Notes: a model not told the origin generated them from the letters alone. A stretch of DNA of 64,000 bases from Rattus norvegicus (GCF_036323735.1 NC_086028.1:24473001-24537000); one strand, 5' to 3'; numbered from the stretch's first letter, positions 19,009-32,478 are shown. Numbers and translations: made by a program.

Positions 19009-22000
19009 ATAACAGAAAATAATAATTACTATTCCTTAATATCTCTTAACATCAATGGAGTCAATTACCCAATAGAAAGACATGGACTAACTGACTGGAT
19101 ACATAAACAGGACCCAGCATTTTACTGCATTCAGGAAACACACCTGAGTGACAAACATAGACACCACATCAGAATAAAAGGCTGTAAAACCTTTTCCAAG
19201 CAAATGGTCCCAAGAAACAAGCTGAAGTAGACATTCTAACATTGAATAAAAGCAAATTTCAACCAAAATTTATCAAAAAAGATAAGGAAGGACACTTCAT
19301 ACTCAACAAAGGAAAAATTTACCAAAATGAACTCTCAATTCTGAATATATATCCTCCAAATGCAAAGACACCCACATTCATAAAAAAAAAAAAAAACTCA
19401 TTAAAGTTCAAAGCACACATTGCACCACACACAGTAATAGTGGGAGTCTTCAACACACCATTCTCAGCAATGGAGAGACCATGGAAACAGAAACTAAACA
19501 GAGACACAGAGAAACTAACAGAAGTTATGAACCAAATGGATTTAGCAGATACCTATAAAAATTTTCATTCTAAAACAAAAGAATATACCTTCTTCTCAGC
19601 ACCTCATGGTACCTTCTCAAATTTGATCATATAATTGGTCAAAAAACAGGCCTCAACAGATACAAAAAGATTAAAATAATCCCATGCATCCTGTCAGATC
19701 ACCATGGACTGTGGCTGGTCTTCAATAAAAACATAAACAACAGAAAGCCCAGGTACACATGGAAGCGGAACAATGCTCTACTCAGTGATAACTTGGTCAA
19801 GGAAAAAATAAATAAATGAAAGAACTTTTAGAATTTAATGAAAATGAAGGCACAACATACCCAAACTTATGGAATACAATGAAAGCAGTGCTAAGAGGAA
19901 AACGTATAGCTCTGAGTGCCTCCGAAAAGAAACTGGAGAGAGAATACAATAACAGCTTGACAGCACACCTGAAAGATCTAGAACAAAAAGAATCAAATAA
20001 ACCCAAGAGGAGGAGATGGCAGGAAATAATCAAACTCAGAGCTACAATCAATCAAGTAGAAACAAAAAGACTATAGAGAAAATCAACAAAACCAGGAGCT
20101 GTTTCTTTGAGAAAATCAACATGAGAGAAAACCCTTAGTGAGACAAACCAGAGGGCACAGAAAATGTATCCAAATTAACAAAATCATAAATGAAAAGGGA
20201 GACATAAGAATAGAAACCGAGGAAATTAAAAAAAATTATTAGACCCTATTATAAAAGCTTATTGTAAAAAAAAACTGGAAAATCTGGAAGAAATGGAAAA
20301 TATTCTAGACAGATACCAGGTACCAAAGTTTAATCAGAATTGGATAAACAAAAAACAAACAAACAAAAAAAACAGTCCCAGAACCCCTAAAGAAATAAAA
20401 GCAGTCATTAAAATTCTCCCAACAAAAAAAATCCCAGAAGCAGAATAGTTTAGTGCAGAATTCCATCAGACATTCAAAGAAGACCTAATACCATTATTCT
20501 CCAAACTATTCCACAGAATAGAGACAGAAGGAACACTACCCAATTCATTCTTTCAAGCAACAATTATGGTTATATCTAAATCCCACAAAGACCCTACAGT
20601 GAAAGAGAACTTCAGATGATTTTTCCCTCAAGAATACTTATGCAAAAATACTCAATAAAATTCTCATAAATCGAATGCAAGAACACATTAAAAGGTTCAT
20701 TCACCATGATCAATTAGGTTTCATCCCAAGGATGCAGGGACGGTTCAATATCTGGAAATACATCAATGTAATCTACTATGTAAACAAACTCAAAGAAAAA
20801 AGCCACATGATCAACTCATTAGATGCTGAGAAAGCACCTGCCAAAATTCAACATCCCTTTATGATAAAAGTTTTGGAAAGATCAGGAATTCAAGACCCAT
20901 GACAACATAATAAAGCAATATACAGCAAACCAGTAGTCAACATCAAACAAAGTGGCTAGAAACTTGAAGCAATCCTACTAAAATCAGGGACTAGACAATG
21001 CTGCTCGCCCTCTCCCTATCTATTCAATATAATATTTTAAGTTCTAGCCAGATCAAAAGAGGTCAAAGGGATACAAATTGGAAAGTAGGAAGTCAAAATA
21101 TCCTTATGTGCAGATGATAAAATAGTATATTAAGTAAACCCAAAAATTCTGCCAGAGAACTCCTAAATCTGATAAACAACTTCAGCAAAGTGGCAGGATA
21201 TAAAATTAACTCAAACAAATCGGTAGCCTTCCTCTACTCAAAGAATAAATGTGCTGAGAAAGAAATTAGGGAAATCACACTGTTTACAATAGTTACAAAT
21301 AATATAAAATAAATTTGTGTGACTCTAACCAAGCAAGTAAAAGATGTGTACAACAAGAACTTTAAGTCTCTGAAGAAAGAAATCAAAGATTTCAGAAGAT
21401 GGAAAGACATCCCAGGGTCATGGATTGGCAGGATTAATATAATAAAAATGGCCATCTTGCCAAATGCAATCTACAGATTCAATGCAATCCCCATCAAACT
21501 TCCAACTCAATTCTTTATAGAGTTAGAAAAAGAAAATTGAAAACTCATTTGGAATAACAAGAAACCCAGGATAGCAAAAAATTTCTCACCAATATAAGAA
21601 CTTCTGGGGGAATCATCATTCCTGTCCTCAAGCTGTATTACAGAGCAATGACATTGTTACACAGACAGGTAGAACAGTGGAATCAAGTTGAACACCCAGA
21701 AATGAACCCACACACCTATGTTCACTTGATCTTTGACAAAGGAGCTAAAACCATCCAATGGAAAAAAGATAAAAATTTCAACAAATGGTGCTGGTTCAAC
21801 TGGCACTCAGCATGTAGAAGAATGCAAATTGATCCATTCTTATCTCCCTGTACATAGCTCAAGTCCAAGTGGATCAAGGACGTCCACATAAAACCAGATA
21901 CATTGAAACTAATAGAAGAGAAATTGGGGTAGATCCTTGAACACATAGACACAGGGGAAATTTTCCTAAACAGAACCCCATTGGCTTATGCTCTAAGATC

Positions 22001-22787
22001 AAGAACCGACAAATGCAACCTCATAAAATTAAAAGCTTATGTAAGCCAAAAGACCCTCTCAATAGGACAAAACAGCAACCATTAGATTGAGAAAAGATCT
22101 GTGCCAATCCTACATCTGATAGAGGGCTAATATCTAATGCATATAAAGAACTCAAAAAGTTAGAATCCAGAGAATCAAATAATCCTATTTTTAAAAATGG
22201 GGCACAGAGCTAAACAAAGAACTCTCAACTGAGGAATTTCGAATGTCTGAGAAGCACCAAAATTAATGTAATCAGGAAAATGCAAATCAAATGACCCTGA
22301 GATTCCACCCCACACTAATCAAAATGGCTAAGATCAAAAACTCAGGTGTCAGCAGATGCTGTCAAGGATGTGAAGAAGAAACACTTTTCTACTGTTGGAA
22401 TTGCAAGCTGGTACAACCACTCTGGAAATCAGTCTAACAGTTCCTCAGAAAATTGGACATTGTACTCCCTGAGGACCTAGCTATACCATTTCTGGGCGCA
22501 CACCCAAAAGATAGTCCAACATGTAACAAAGACACATGCTCCACTCTGTTCATAGCAGCCTTATTTATAATAGCCAGGAGCTGGAAAGAACCCAGATGCC
22601 TTTCAACAGAGGAATGGATACAGAAAATGTGGTAAATTTACAGAATGGAGTACTACAAAGCTATTAAAAAATGACTACATGAAATTCATAGGCAATTGGA
22701 TGGAACTAGAAAATATCATCCTGAATGAGGTAATCCAGTCACAAAAAGAACACACATGATCTGCACTCATTGATAAGTGGATATTAG
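19009..22787 (+). pseudogene. L1 ORF2 remnant, full length but decayed
   Basis: Complete but broken L1 ORF2 (endonuclease/reverse transcriptase). Recognisable in order: the endonuclease start [11 protein letters not shown] near 19030; the endonuclease segment read near 19242-19634 ([17 protein letters not shown], where the young copies have VGDFNTP, so the aspartate is changed to valine); the spacer region at 19816-20076; reverse transcriptase segments at 20675-20902 ([29 protein letters not shown], a damaged motif A); CADD in place of FADD near 21108-21120; and the C-terminal end, with the original stop at 22785-22787. Many frameshifts and stops separate these. It is older than the three young copies and cannot encode enzyme activity. 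Confidence 0.92.
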
Positions 22788-23492
22788 CCCAAAAGCTTGG
22801 AATATCCAAGAAACAATTCACAGATTGTATGAAACTGAAGAAGGAAGACCAAAATGTGGATGTTTCAGTCCTTCTTGGAATACTCATGGGGGGAGATACA
22901 TGGAGAAATCGTGGAGCAGTTACTGAAGAAAAGGTCACCCAAAGAATGCCCCATCTGAGGGATCCATCCCATATATAGCCACCAAACCCTGTCACTATTG
23001 CTGATGCCAAGAAGTGCTTGCTAACAGGAGCCTGATATGGATGTCTTCTGAGAGGCTTTGCCAGAGTCTTGCTGATACTAATGAGGATGTTTGCAGCTAA
23101 CCATCAGACTGAGCATGGGGATTTCAATGGAGGAGTTAGAGATAGGACCGAAGGAGCTGAATGGGTTTGCAACCCTATAGTAAGAACAACATTATCAACC
23201 AATCAGACCCCCCAGATGCTGGTGGCTAAACCACCAACCAAAGGGTACACATGGCTCCATCCCCATATGTAGCAGAGGATGGCATTCTCAGGTACCAATA
23301 GGAAGAAAGCCCTTGGTCCTGTGAAGTCTCATTTCCCCAGTGTAGTGAAATGCCAACATTTTGAGGTAGGTGTGGGTGGGTGAGAGTCAAAGCATCTTCA
23401 CAGAAGCAGGGTAGAGGGGTGATGGGAGATTGGGGAACGGGGACGACATTTGAAATGTAAGTTCATAAAATATCAAATTAAACCATAAATTA
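22788..23492 (+). mobile_element. L1 3' UTR of the older element
   Basis: Non-coding tail running from the ORF2 end to the TSD. It includes a GT/GGG-rich segment (23365-23450) and a short A-rich end rather than a long poly(A). Its sequence differs clearly from the young 3' UTR, supporting an older subfamily. Confidence 0.88.
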
Positions 23493-23509
23493 AAAAATGT
23501 AGAACATTG
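23493..23509. repeat. Right TSD of the 17515-23492 L1
   Basis: Exact copy of 17498-17514. Confidence 0.93.
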
Positions 23510-23518
23510 AATGATTTA

Positions 23519-23785
23519 CTTTTTAACATTTATATATTTTATTTAGATGCACGTGCATAAATGATTGAATGAGTGTGCATGTCTGTGCCTGTGTATGTGT
23601 GTGTGAGTGTGGGAGAGGGTGTGTACCTGCATACAGTTGCCTGTAGAAGCCAGAAGGTTTTGGATTCCACACAGCTAGAGTGACAAGCTTTTTGAGCTGC
23701 CCAACGTAGGTACTGGGAAGAGAACTCCCGTCCTCTGCAAAAACAGCAAATGATTTTAACTTCTAAGCAATCTTTCCAAACATGA
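23519..23785 (-). mobile_element. B3 (B2-family) SINE
   Basis: Reverse-oriented: a T-rich, TG-rich start, then 'gcctgtagaagccagaaggt', 'gtactgggaagagaactccc' and 'aagcaatctttccaaacat', the complement of the tRNA-derived head. Diverged. Confidence 0.8.
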
Positions 23786-24152
23786 TTAATCTTTGAATTT
23801 TAAGGCACTTAATTTTATTGCCTTATGCCTTACACTTCTAACAGATACCTTGTAGATAGGTTGACAAGCAGGCTTCTTCTCCTGTCAGCTCATTAGCGTA
23901 GAATTCAGTAGAACCTGAGTAGAATGGCTTCGGGATCACTCTTGCTCTGACAATTTCTTCATCAGTTACTGTGACCATAAAACAGTACCTATCTAAAGTT
24001 TATGTAAATGATACCATGTGTCAAACTATTTACATATAGCTCTTGCTTTAAATTTAGGAGGGGGTTGTTATCTAAAGAATCATTTCAGAAGTTATTTCTA
24101 GTTTCTGAATAAAAATCTCTGACAGCAATGAGAAGTTGATATTTCTATGAAC

Positions 24153-24157
<5 letters not shown>
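23786..24157. other. Intergenic sequence
   Basis: No gene or repeat family recognised. Confidence 0.5.

Positions 24158-24200
<43 letters not shown>
24158..24200 (+). repeat. (TG)n microsatellite
   Basis: About 21 TG units without interruption. Confidence 0.96.
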
Positions 24201-24202
<2 letters not shown>

Positions 24203-26681
24203 CTACATGGAGAGATAAATATAGAGAAAGACAAATGTAGGAAATCAATATTTTTTTCTTTTAAAATTTTGTAGCTGGTATGCAATAGAAATAATCTCAT
24301 ATTCAAAGCACAATATAAAACTTTCTTCTTAAGTATAGGCACAATAGTCAAACTGTGATTACATAAAAGTGTGCATAGACTGTACAAAGTAGAAGATTCT
24401 GTTAAACTTCTTCTCCTCACGCCATGAGCATACATTGAGTTTTATTCATGGGATGATCATGTGTAAGATCTTTCACTTTGTACCCAGACTTCTTTCCTCA
24501 TATCTATCCCCTCAATGCTATAATATTGTCTTTGGGAACAATGGGGTTTTTTTTCATATGCTTGTTCTGTGTTACCTTTTTTGTTTTTTATTTTCATTTT
24601 TTTTCATTTTTTTAAAATTCACTTGCATTCTAATCATTTGGATCCATCCTATGAACTCACCCTGAGATCCTTTTCCTAAAAGCACTGATAGAGGTGTCTA
24701 CCCTTGACTTTTCCATTTGATTAATGGAGAATAATCACTTTCATGTTCTTTCTCATGTGGGCTGGTTAATTAACTGATTCAGGCAGCACAAGTAATTTCT
24801 ACAGTAGTGTACTTATTGTTTTAAGAATTATGTGAAAATTAGTCTCTTACTACATGATTAGATTTTTAGATCTAGTAATGAACAAAAATAGTCTTTCTGT
24901 GCCATCTTTTAATGTGTTTTTAATCACCAGCTAAATAACAAAGAATTGTCTTTTAAAATAATTAAGACTACATATTGAGTCTCCATAGGATGTCAACAAT
25001 AAAGGGGTTAATGAAGCATCCAATCATCATGGAAACAATCAGAAAGTGTCTCGCTTTAAACAACCCAGAGCGATTTCCACAATCTAAATGCATCTGTGCC
25101 GGAATAATTTCCATAGCATCAGAACATTTTTCATCCTGCGGAGATTACAAGACGGAAAGGGGGGGAGCTTAAAAATGATGGCAACCTCCTGTGTATGTGA
25201 AGCCAGATATTGAAATGAAAAATCTGTCAAAAAAAAAGCCAAGCTATTACAGTCTTACAAACATGCTAAACACCATGCATGACCTCAGTCATGGCACCAT
25301 TTACAACCATGAAAGGAAGTTACAGTGAGGGATTTCAATTTGCACATGGTACACTGAATCTAGAATATTAATTAAAAAAACCCTCCATTATGAGTAAAAA
25401 CAACATACAGCCCCCATTTAAAAGTCAGAATCAGTTTCTGGCTAAGTCCAAGTACCAATCAATTGGCGATATAAACAACTTACACACAGACATAAAATGG
25501 AATAACATATACCTTAAAACTCATGAAATTCATTTTGATCTAAAAATTCCAAGACTAGATATGGCCAAAACACAAAGGATGATAATCCATAGACAGCTCT
25601 GCATGACTCCTTTTAGATACAAATATATTCTCTTTGGCTACAAACTGTAGAAACAAGGTACAGAAGTTATATGCAAATGCAACTGATATCAGGGATACAC
25701 TCAAAAGCATGTGGCATTGTGAGTTTGCATCCCTGAACGAACATTACAGAGTGCTCTCAAACGAATGGGAGATGTGCGTGGATGCTGTGCTCTGGACATT
25801 TTTATGAAGAGAAGTGGAAAGGTACTCTCAAATAAATGCTGGTGTATGATATGATAAGTGCAGAAAACAATGGCATAGGGTTTTAATAGCAAAAGCCATG
25901 TTTTGTGCAAGCTTATGACTGTCCTCCATGACTGTTAGACCAGAAGGCTATCAGTGACAGATTCACCACAGACATGAATCATAGGGTGTGTTGCATTAAA
26001 CATCACTCACTAGATGACAGAAACTCCTCAGCTCTACTATAGTTTCATACAACTATCACATATGCAATCCATCACTGACTGAAAAATCATTTTGCAGCTC
26101 ACAACTATACTTAGAAACTGAGTTCAAGTCCTTTCCAGCTCTATTATTAAGCACATTATTAGACCAAATGTGAGACATTAGATATGGAAAGATCAGAAAT
26201 CCCAACACATTCATTTGCCTCTTTCCCCTTATATTAACTTGAGGATCATACATTTATATAATATTAAGTTAATAAATGACTAAATTAATCAATTACCCTC
26301 TCAGATCTTTTATTTTGCCATCACTTAAATATAGATAGTAATCTAAGTTATTGTGAGAATTTATAGACATATATTCATGTCATAGACTATTGGAGCACAA
26401 AATGTCCATTAAATGGTAAATAAAAAAATGAAACTTAGATAAATAAATAGGATCAAATAGTCTGTTAGCATTCCACTGATGTCACACAATACTTGAAATA
26501 CTAACATAGAAAAAGGACTACAGTTTCAGAAGGTTACAGCCAATATCAGACTTGCTTTGCTGTTTTCAGCCTGTGGTAGGTAGCACAGCCTGGAAACCTC
26601 TCGCCTCAGGGAAGGGGAAAAAGAAAAGTTATGGTCTCACATTCTCCTCTGGGATGTGGTTCCAATGTCCTAGGTTTCCAC
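24201..26681. other. Single-copy-looking intergenic sequence
   Basis: About 2.5 kb without a recognised SINE, LINE or gene. The stretch at about 24985-25230 has less AT-rich, non-repetitive sequence with scattered CpGs and could be a conserved non-coding element; this is a guess. Frames up to 96 codons carry no known motif. Confidence 0.5.
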
Positions 26682-26695
26682 CCCAGGCCACATTT
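26682..26695. repeat. Left TSD of the 26696-27182 L1
   Basis: CCCAGGCCACATTT, matched exactly at 27183-27196. Confidence 0.92.
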
Positions 26696-27182
26696 TTTTT
26701 TATTTTATTAACTTGAGTATTTCTTATATACATTTCGAGTGTTATTCCCTTTCCCGGTTTCCGGGCAAACATCCCCCTAATCCCTCCCCCTCCCCTTCTT
26801 TATGGGTGTTCCCCTCCCCATCCTCCCCCCATTGCCGCCCTCCCCCCAACAGTCTAGTTCACTGGGGGTTCAGTCTTAGCAGGACCCAGGGCTTCCCCTT
26901 CCACTGGTGCTCTTACTAGGATATTCATTGCTACCTATGAGGTCAGAGTCCAGGGTCAGTCCATGTATAGTCTTTAGGTAGTGGCTTAGTCCCTGGAAGC
27001 TCTGATTGCTTGGCATTGTTGTACATATGGGGTCTCGAACCCCTTCAAGCTCTTCCAGTTCTTTCTCTGATTCCTTCAACGGGGGTCCTATTCTCAGTTC
27101 AGAGGTTTGCTGCTGGCATTCGCCTCTGTATTTGCTGTATTCTGGCTGTGTCTCTCAGGAGCGATCTACATCCGGCTCCTGT
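26696..27182 (-). mobile_element. Short 5'-truncated young L1 (3' UTR only)
   Basis: Minus-orientation copy of the young L1 3' UTR, 487 bp including the T-rich poly(A) complement, flanked by a perfect 14-bp TSD. It carries the same C-rich tract (G-rich in L1 sense) at 26774-26800. Confidence 0.96.
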
Positions 27183-27196
27183 CCCAGGCCACATTT
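27183..27196. repeat. Right TSD of the 26696-27182 L1
   Basis: Exact copy of 26682-26695. Confidence 0.92.
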
Positions 27197-29549
27197 ATTG
27201 AAGGGTCAATAACTACTGATAGTACCATTCCATCAATCCGCTAACACATGAGTGTTGGGGACATTCAAGATCCTTATCAGAAAGTTATGTTTAAATATGC
27301 GCTTTTTATGTCTTTTTCTTGAGGGGAAATAGATATACTTTTGCAAACCTTAGACCGTTTATTTAATGATTTCTAAAAGACTTGGTTATAATCTTTACGC
27401 AACTGAACATTCACTTTGGCTCTAGTCTCGTTTACGTTCTTGGTCTTCGAATAATGGTTATCGCAATTTCCACCTATTATCAAGAGAGGTCTGAGAACAA
27501 TTAACCATGGTGACTGAAGCCATTCCTATTTTGTGTCACTATAATCAACATGGAAAACCAATTTGCAGAACCAAATGATAGTTTTCCCTTGTAAGGGAGT
27601 AGCTTTGGCTGAGAATGCTGTGTGAATATTCCACTTCATAGACTTGGTGCCAGTCAGCTTGTATTTATACTGGGACTGGAATCTGGATTGCTCACAAAGG
27701 TTGTTTCCATAGAGCCAAGAGTGAAACAAAGAGGGACTGTTGCCTGGTAAATTATTAAAGAAACAGAGCAACTGTTACAAAACTACTGTGAACAATAAAG
27801 AAAAGGTAGAGTTACATGGCCTAGGCATGTGATTTCATTTTGAAATTAGGCCAAACTTAGTGCTTTCTTTGTGGTATCATTCTTAAGCTTTGAGAATATT
27901 CAACCCGCACGGGATCACTGGCATTTTTCAGAATGACCTAAATTGATTATTTCCAAAGAAGCAGTGAGGAACAAGAAATTCTTGCATGAATTTACTGTTT
28001 CCCCAACCCCACAAACAGTAGCCGGGATGACAAAGAAATTCAGGGAAATGTAGTTTATCATCTGATTTTTCAGATTCAGTTTCTCATCTTTTAATATTTT
28101 GAAAATCGAGATTTACAACCAGTGCCTCATTTGTTTCCTGCACCACCTGCCTTAGAAAGGCAAATCATTCATTCACAATTTTGTCCTTCATGATCTAATT
28201 TCCCTTGAGCAAATAAATTTCAAAAGTACAAAATAAGAATTGTCAAAATAACCAATTAATAAATTTTAATGTATGCATCATCCTGATGAGTATTTGTGTG
28301 TCTTGCACCATTTTCCTGCCTGGAATACGAATGATCCTTTGCCCAGTATACTCACATCACATACATGACCAGACTGCCAGTCAGTTAACTGCTGTGTCAG
28401 TTATCAGATAAACTGATGTGTATAGCCATGCTTGTAGGAAAGTTATTCAAGTCAATGATGACCACAGACCTCATGATCTGAGGTGACAGGGAGAAACTTT
28501 GAAAGAAAGAATGACAGACTAGCTCTACTACCTAAGGTAGCCATGCAGATGCATAGGAGAAAGACTTGTTGCTTGTTCATCATGCACTAAAGCCATGGAA
28601 TGCACCCCTTGTGGGTAAAGAAGAAAAAATGCACTGCAAAATAGAAAGAATAAGGTATACTGTGATTTTATAGATACACAATAGATTATTCCTAGCAATG
28701 TTGTAACATATCTAATAGTGGAACATAGGAAAGAACATATAAAATATATAAATGTAAAACAATGCATGCAATATGTGGAAGTGCATATTAAATATAAAAT
28801 AATGATTTATATATAAAGGTGATGCTGCTTTCAGTAGTATTAAATATCTGTGTGACATAACCATATGGTTTGATAGAAATTGAATTAAAGAACTGGTAAT
28901 GATTGTATGTATTTTATTTTTTATCATTACATACATACATGTACTAGCACTGCCATTGCAGTTTTTCACAGTCAGCAATATGTGCAGAATTCAATTATTT
29001 AGCTTTCAGGTCATTATGATTACATACTTTCTTTTAATAGGTGAGCCATCATTTTATTAAATATTTCCAAAGCTCACTCTGAATGTAAAATAAAATTATT
29101 AATAGTAAAGCAAGTTACAAAATAAAAGCTTAAAACACAGCTTCAGATACTCATGTTTCATAAGGCTTAAGAATTAAAATAATTTTTGTGAATGGAATTT
29201 AGGATTAAATATTACTTCTTTATGCTCAATTATTTTTTTATTAAACCACTTTACTCCTTTCTAAATTCACTCAACAATGAATTGCATTATGTTTTCATAG
29301 CTTTAGTGTATTTCTAGATATCTGGTTTCACGGTATTTTCTCGATGTGTTTTCATTTAAGCAGACATAAAAATAATTCAACTAATAACTCTGTAGTTTGG
29401 ACACTAATAATATCAGAAGATAATTCAGTGCACAGGAAAATGTCAGTGTTGTATAATAAGTGATAGGATATTAACAGGTATTTTACTAAAAGCTATTTTC
29501 TTTTAAGGGAGTATTAAAGAACTAAATTAATTCAGTCACATATAAGATT
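27197..29549. other. Single-copy-looking intergenic sequence
   Basis: AT-rich DNA with no recognised gene. Small TA- and TACA-type patches occur near 28735-28815 and 28920-28945. Frames of up to 88 codons are unremarkable. Confidence 0.5.
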
Positions 29550-29660
29550 TACTAGCTAGGTGTTTTGTTGCATGGCTATGATCCTAGCACTTAGGAAATA
29601 ATAGGTAAAATAATCACAGGTTCAAGGATTGCCTGTCTTAAATTTCAGGGGAAAAAAGAT
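29550..29660 (+). mobile_element. Old B1-type SINE, partial
   Basis: 'gctaggtgttttgttgcatg', 'atcctagcacttagg' and 'caggttcaaggattgcctgt' match the B1/7SL layout (box A region, 'cagcactcagg', 'gttcaaggccagcctgg'). An A-rich stretch follows. Confidence 0.65.
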
Positions 29661-29750
29661 TTAATTTAATAATAGCTCTCATACTGAACTTGGAGACTGG
29701 TTGCTGTCACTTCCAGTTTCTCTGACCATGAAATCATGAAGAAGAAAAAG

Positions 29751-29798
29751 CAAAACAAAAACAACAACAAAACAAAAACAACAACAACAACAAACAAA
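29751..29798 (+). repeat. (CAA)n/(CAAAA)n simple repeat
   Basis: Imperfect CAA-type units just before the L1 3' UTR fragment. Confidence 0.9.
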
Positions 29799-29804
29799 GC
29801 TATC

Positions 29805-30445
29805 CACCTGGGACGATTCCCTAAACACTGTGTTAGACTGAGAAGAATACATTGCAACCAGACCAACTGGAGACCCATCCATGGCAAGCACCAATCGCTG
29901 ATACTATTAATGATATATTGTTATGTTTGCAGAGCTGAGCCTAGCCTGACTGACATCTAAGAGGCGCCACCAAGCAGGCCCCTGAAGCAAATGAGAGACC
30001 TATAGCCAAACACTGGATGGAGGTCCAGAATTCTTGTGGAAGAGTTGGGGGAAAATTTGAAAGCTATGAAGGGGATAGGAATTCCACAGGAAGACCAACA
30101 GTCAACTAACCTGACCTCCTGGGAACTCTCAGAGACTGAGACATGAACCAGACAGCATACATAGGCTAGACAGAGGCCCTCAGCACATACGTAGCAAACT
30201 TAAAGCTCCGTTTCTATGTGAGTCCTAAAGCTGTTGGATGATGGTGGAGTCCATTCCCCAACAGAGCTGCCTTGCCTGGTTTCAATGGAAGAAGAAGCAC
30301 CTAACTGTGCTGAGACTTGATACCCCAGAGTGGTATATCCTGGGGGCCTCACTTTCCCAGAGGAAAGGGGGAAAGGGAAAAGGGAAAGGGTGGACATTAG
30401 GGTGGAAGCTTTGTGAATATAAATTAGTTGACTAATTTAAAACAC
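29805..30445 (+). mobile_element. Lx-type L1 3' UTR fragment
   Basis: Phrases such as 'ggagacccatccatggcaag', 'ctgatactattaatgatat', 'agttgggggaaaatttgaa' and 'cacttgataccccag'-like sequence follow the Lx-family 3' UTR in order. It ends in a purine-rich block (30355-30390). No ORF2 is attached. Confidence 0.88.
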
Positions 30446-32299
30446 ACACATTCACATATACACTCAGAGACAAGTGTAGTTATCATCTTTATTCTGTTTG
30501 TATGTTTGATTGCAACTAGATCCTTGCTCTCCAAGGTAGCACTGTTTAGTCTTGGTCCATGTGCTGCTGCCGATTCTGATGATGCTAAAGCTAATGATTG
30601 GAAATGTCACGTGTTAAAGCATTCTGATGTGTTACTATACACAACTCTAATCACCGGTCATATTAATTGCATTATCTTTTCTTTCTACTGTGATTTTTTT
30701 TGCTACTTAAATGTCAAAAGGAAAATAGGCCAAAGATCTATAGCTCCCTAACATTCTTTAATCAAGTAGCTCTGTTTCTCTAGCCTAGGTCTTTTACAGT
30801 AGATAAAACATGATATCAGAAACTAGTGTGATCCTTTTAATATTATAATAGCCCATCCTCTCAAATACCTGTTGGTTTTTATTCTTGACCTTCATCCTTT
30901 CTATATTGTATAGGAGTTTTGTATGTGATGACAACATTTATATGTAAAAGTCAAGTTATTGAAATAAAAATTTAAAGAACGTATCTTATTTGAAAAGTAG
31001 ATTCTTATTTTGAACACAATAATAAGATAAGTGAGCCGCAGTTCTTTTGAGAACAGCAAGATAGAAAGTCTTGGATCCCACTAGTCACCACATATTCTAT
31101 GTCGGAAACACTCGACTTCTTTTAACACTATGGCTCATGAGTATTCCAGGGGCTTCAACTGTGGAGCCAAAAGCGCGTGCTGAAGGATTGTCCTTTCGTG
31201 CCTTTGATGTACAAAGCAAATCAGCCTGAAATCATCAGAGAATTGCCTTGACAGGGGTTGGACAAATCTCAGTGTGATCAAAGCCTTCCAGGCCAATGAC
31301 ATTTGAAAGGAAATTAAAGCTTTCCCTTCTGAGATTTAGCCATCTTCCAAACGGAATAAATGTAAACACTAAGATGAATGGTGATGTTAAGTACTCCTTG
31401 CATCTCTACAGCGGTAATGAGAGTGTTTCATTTAGGAAAGCAGTCTGCACCATAACTATATGCATATGATGGGGCTAGCTAAGTCAAAATAAATAAATAG
31501 ACTAATTTGATCTACATAATTTGTTCAGAAATGAAATTTTTTCACAAAAAAACAACACTATTTCACTTGCATGTCATTACAGAGAAGGGGTAATCATGGA
31601 AATATAAGACATGGATTATTAAAATTTTGATTATCTTATATTTTATCATGTAGAAAAGTTGATAATATAAATATTTAACAATATCCCCTTTAATGAAAAT
31701 AAGGTCTCAACATGCTATAATGATACAAATCATGCTCGCTGCTTAGCTGAGACAAATATTGGAGAACTAAATACATCACAATCTCTAACATACTCAAAAG
31801 TTAAAAGGAGAGACAGTAAATGCAGAGATTACACTTGGTCTCACCAGGGCCTCCAATTACAGGAAAAACTAAAGACTGACATATTCTCAGCATAGAATTG
31901 CTACTGCATAAAAGTTAACTGTTATAAGTAGCATTTTTTAAATGGCCCTGGAAGTCTTAATTTTGCAATTCACAAAGAGTTGTAAAATAGAATTAGCTTA
32001 GTCTAACCTGCCATTTCTAAGGTCAAATAGATGCTACAACAAACATGGTTACACTTAGGTACCATTTGATCTCTAGCAGACTGGAACATGCATGCATGCT
32101 CAGATGTGAGTGTTGGGTATTTGATAAACATTTTTCATATTTCTGTGAAAATTACGGGCATTCTAAAGTAAACACATAGCTGAATCCCAAGAAAATGTAC
32201 TGGGGTAGAAAATGGGACCCAGAATCCAAGAGTGACATTTTACAGAGTAGAGAGTCTGTATAACTCTGGGTTGTCATATATTTTCTTCTATCCTTGTTT
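30446..32299. other. Single-copy-looking intergenic sequence, possible conserved non-coding stretch
   Basis: No repeat family or gene recognised. The part from about 31030 to 31450 stands out as non-repetitive and less AT-rich, with several CpGs (near 31038, 31102-31112, 31173-31177). A 107-codon frame at 30428-30751 has no recognisable domain and is probably chance. Confidence 0.5.
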
Positions 32300-32478
32300 A
32301 GTTAGTTCGTTAGTTAGTTAGTTTGTTTGTTGTTATTGTTTTAAAAACGGTCCCACTATGCAGTTCTTTGCTGGAAGTCTGTGTATATACCAGGAAGGCC
32401 TTGATGGAAGAAGACTGTCCTGTCACTTTCCTCTGAGTGCTGGATTAAGGTATATGCCAACACAGCCAGTTCTCACAA
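32300..32478 (-). mobile_element. B1-type SINE with (GTTA)n/T-rich start
   Basis: Reverse-oriented B1: T-rich/GTTA units at 32300-32340 (the complement of the A-rich tail), 'acggtcccactatgcag', 'aggaaggcctt' and 'gtgctggattaaggtatatg' ending in 'acagcc'. Confidence 0.8.

Larger units (their letters stand above)
17515..23492 (+). mobile_element. Older full-length L1, plus strand, decayed
   Basis: About 5.98 kb of L1 in plus orientation between perfect 17-bp TSDs: a short 5' UTR (17515-17875), ORF1 remnant, ORF2 remnant, 3' UTR and a weak A-rich end. The 5' UTR is unlike the 600-bp monomer type at 14136 and 50447, which together with many stops and indels marks an older subfamily. A TSD that survives exactly while the ORFs have decayed gives a firm boundary. 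Confidence 0.95.

Noticed and set aside
30428..30751. 107-codon plus frame as a small gene
   Set aside because: No domain, no supporting promoter or splice context, and it overlaps the end of an L1 tail.
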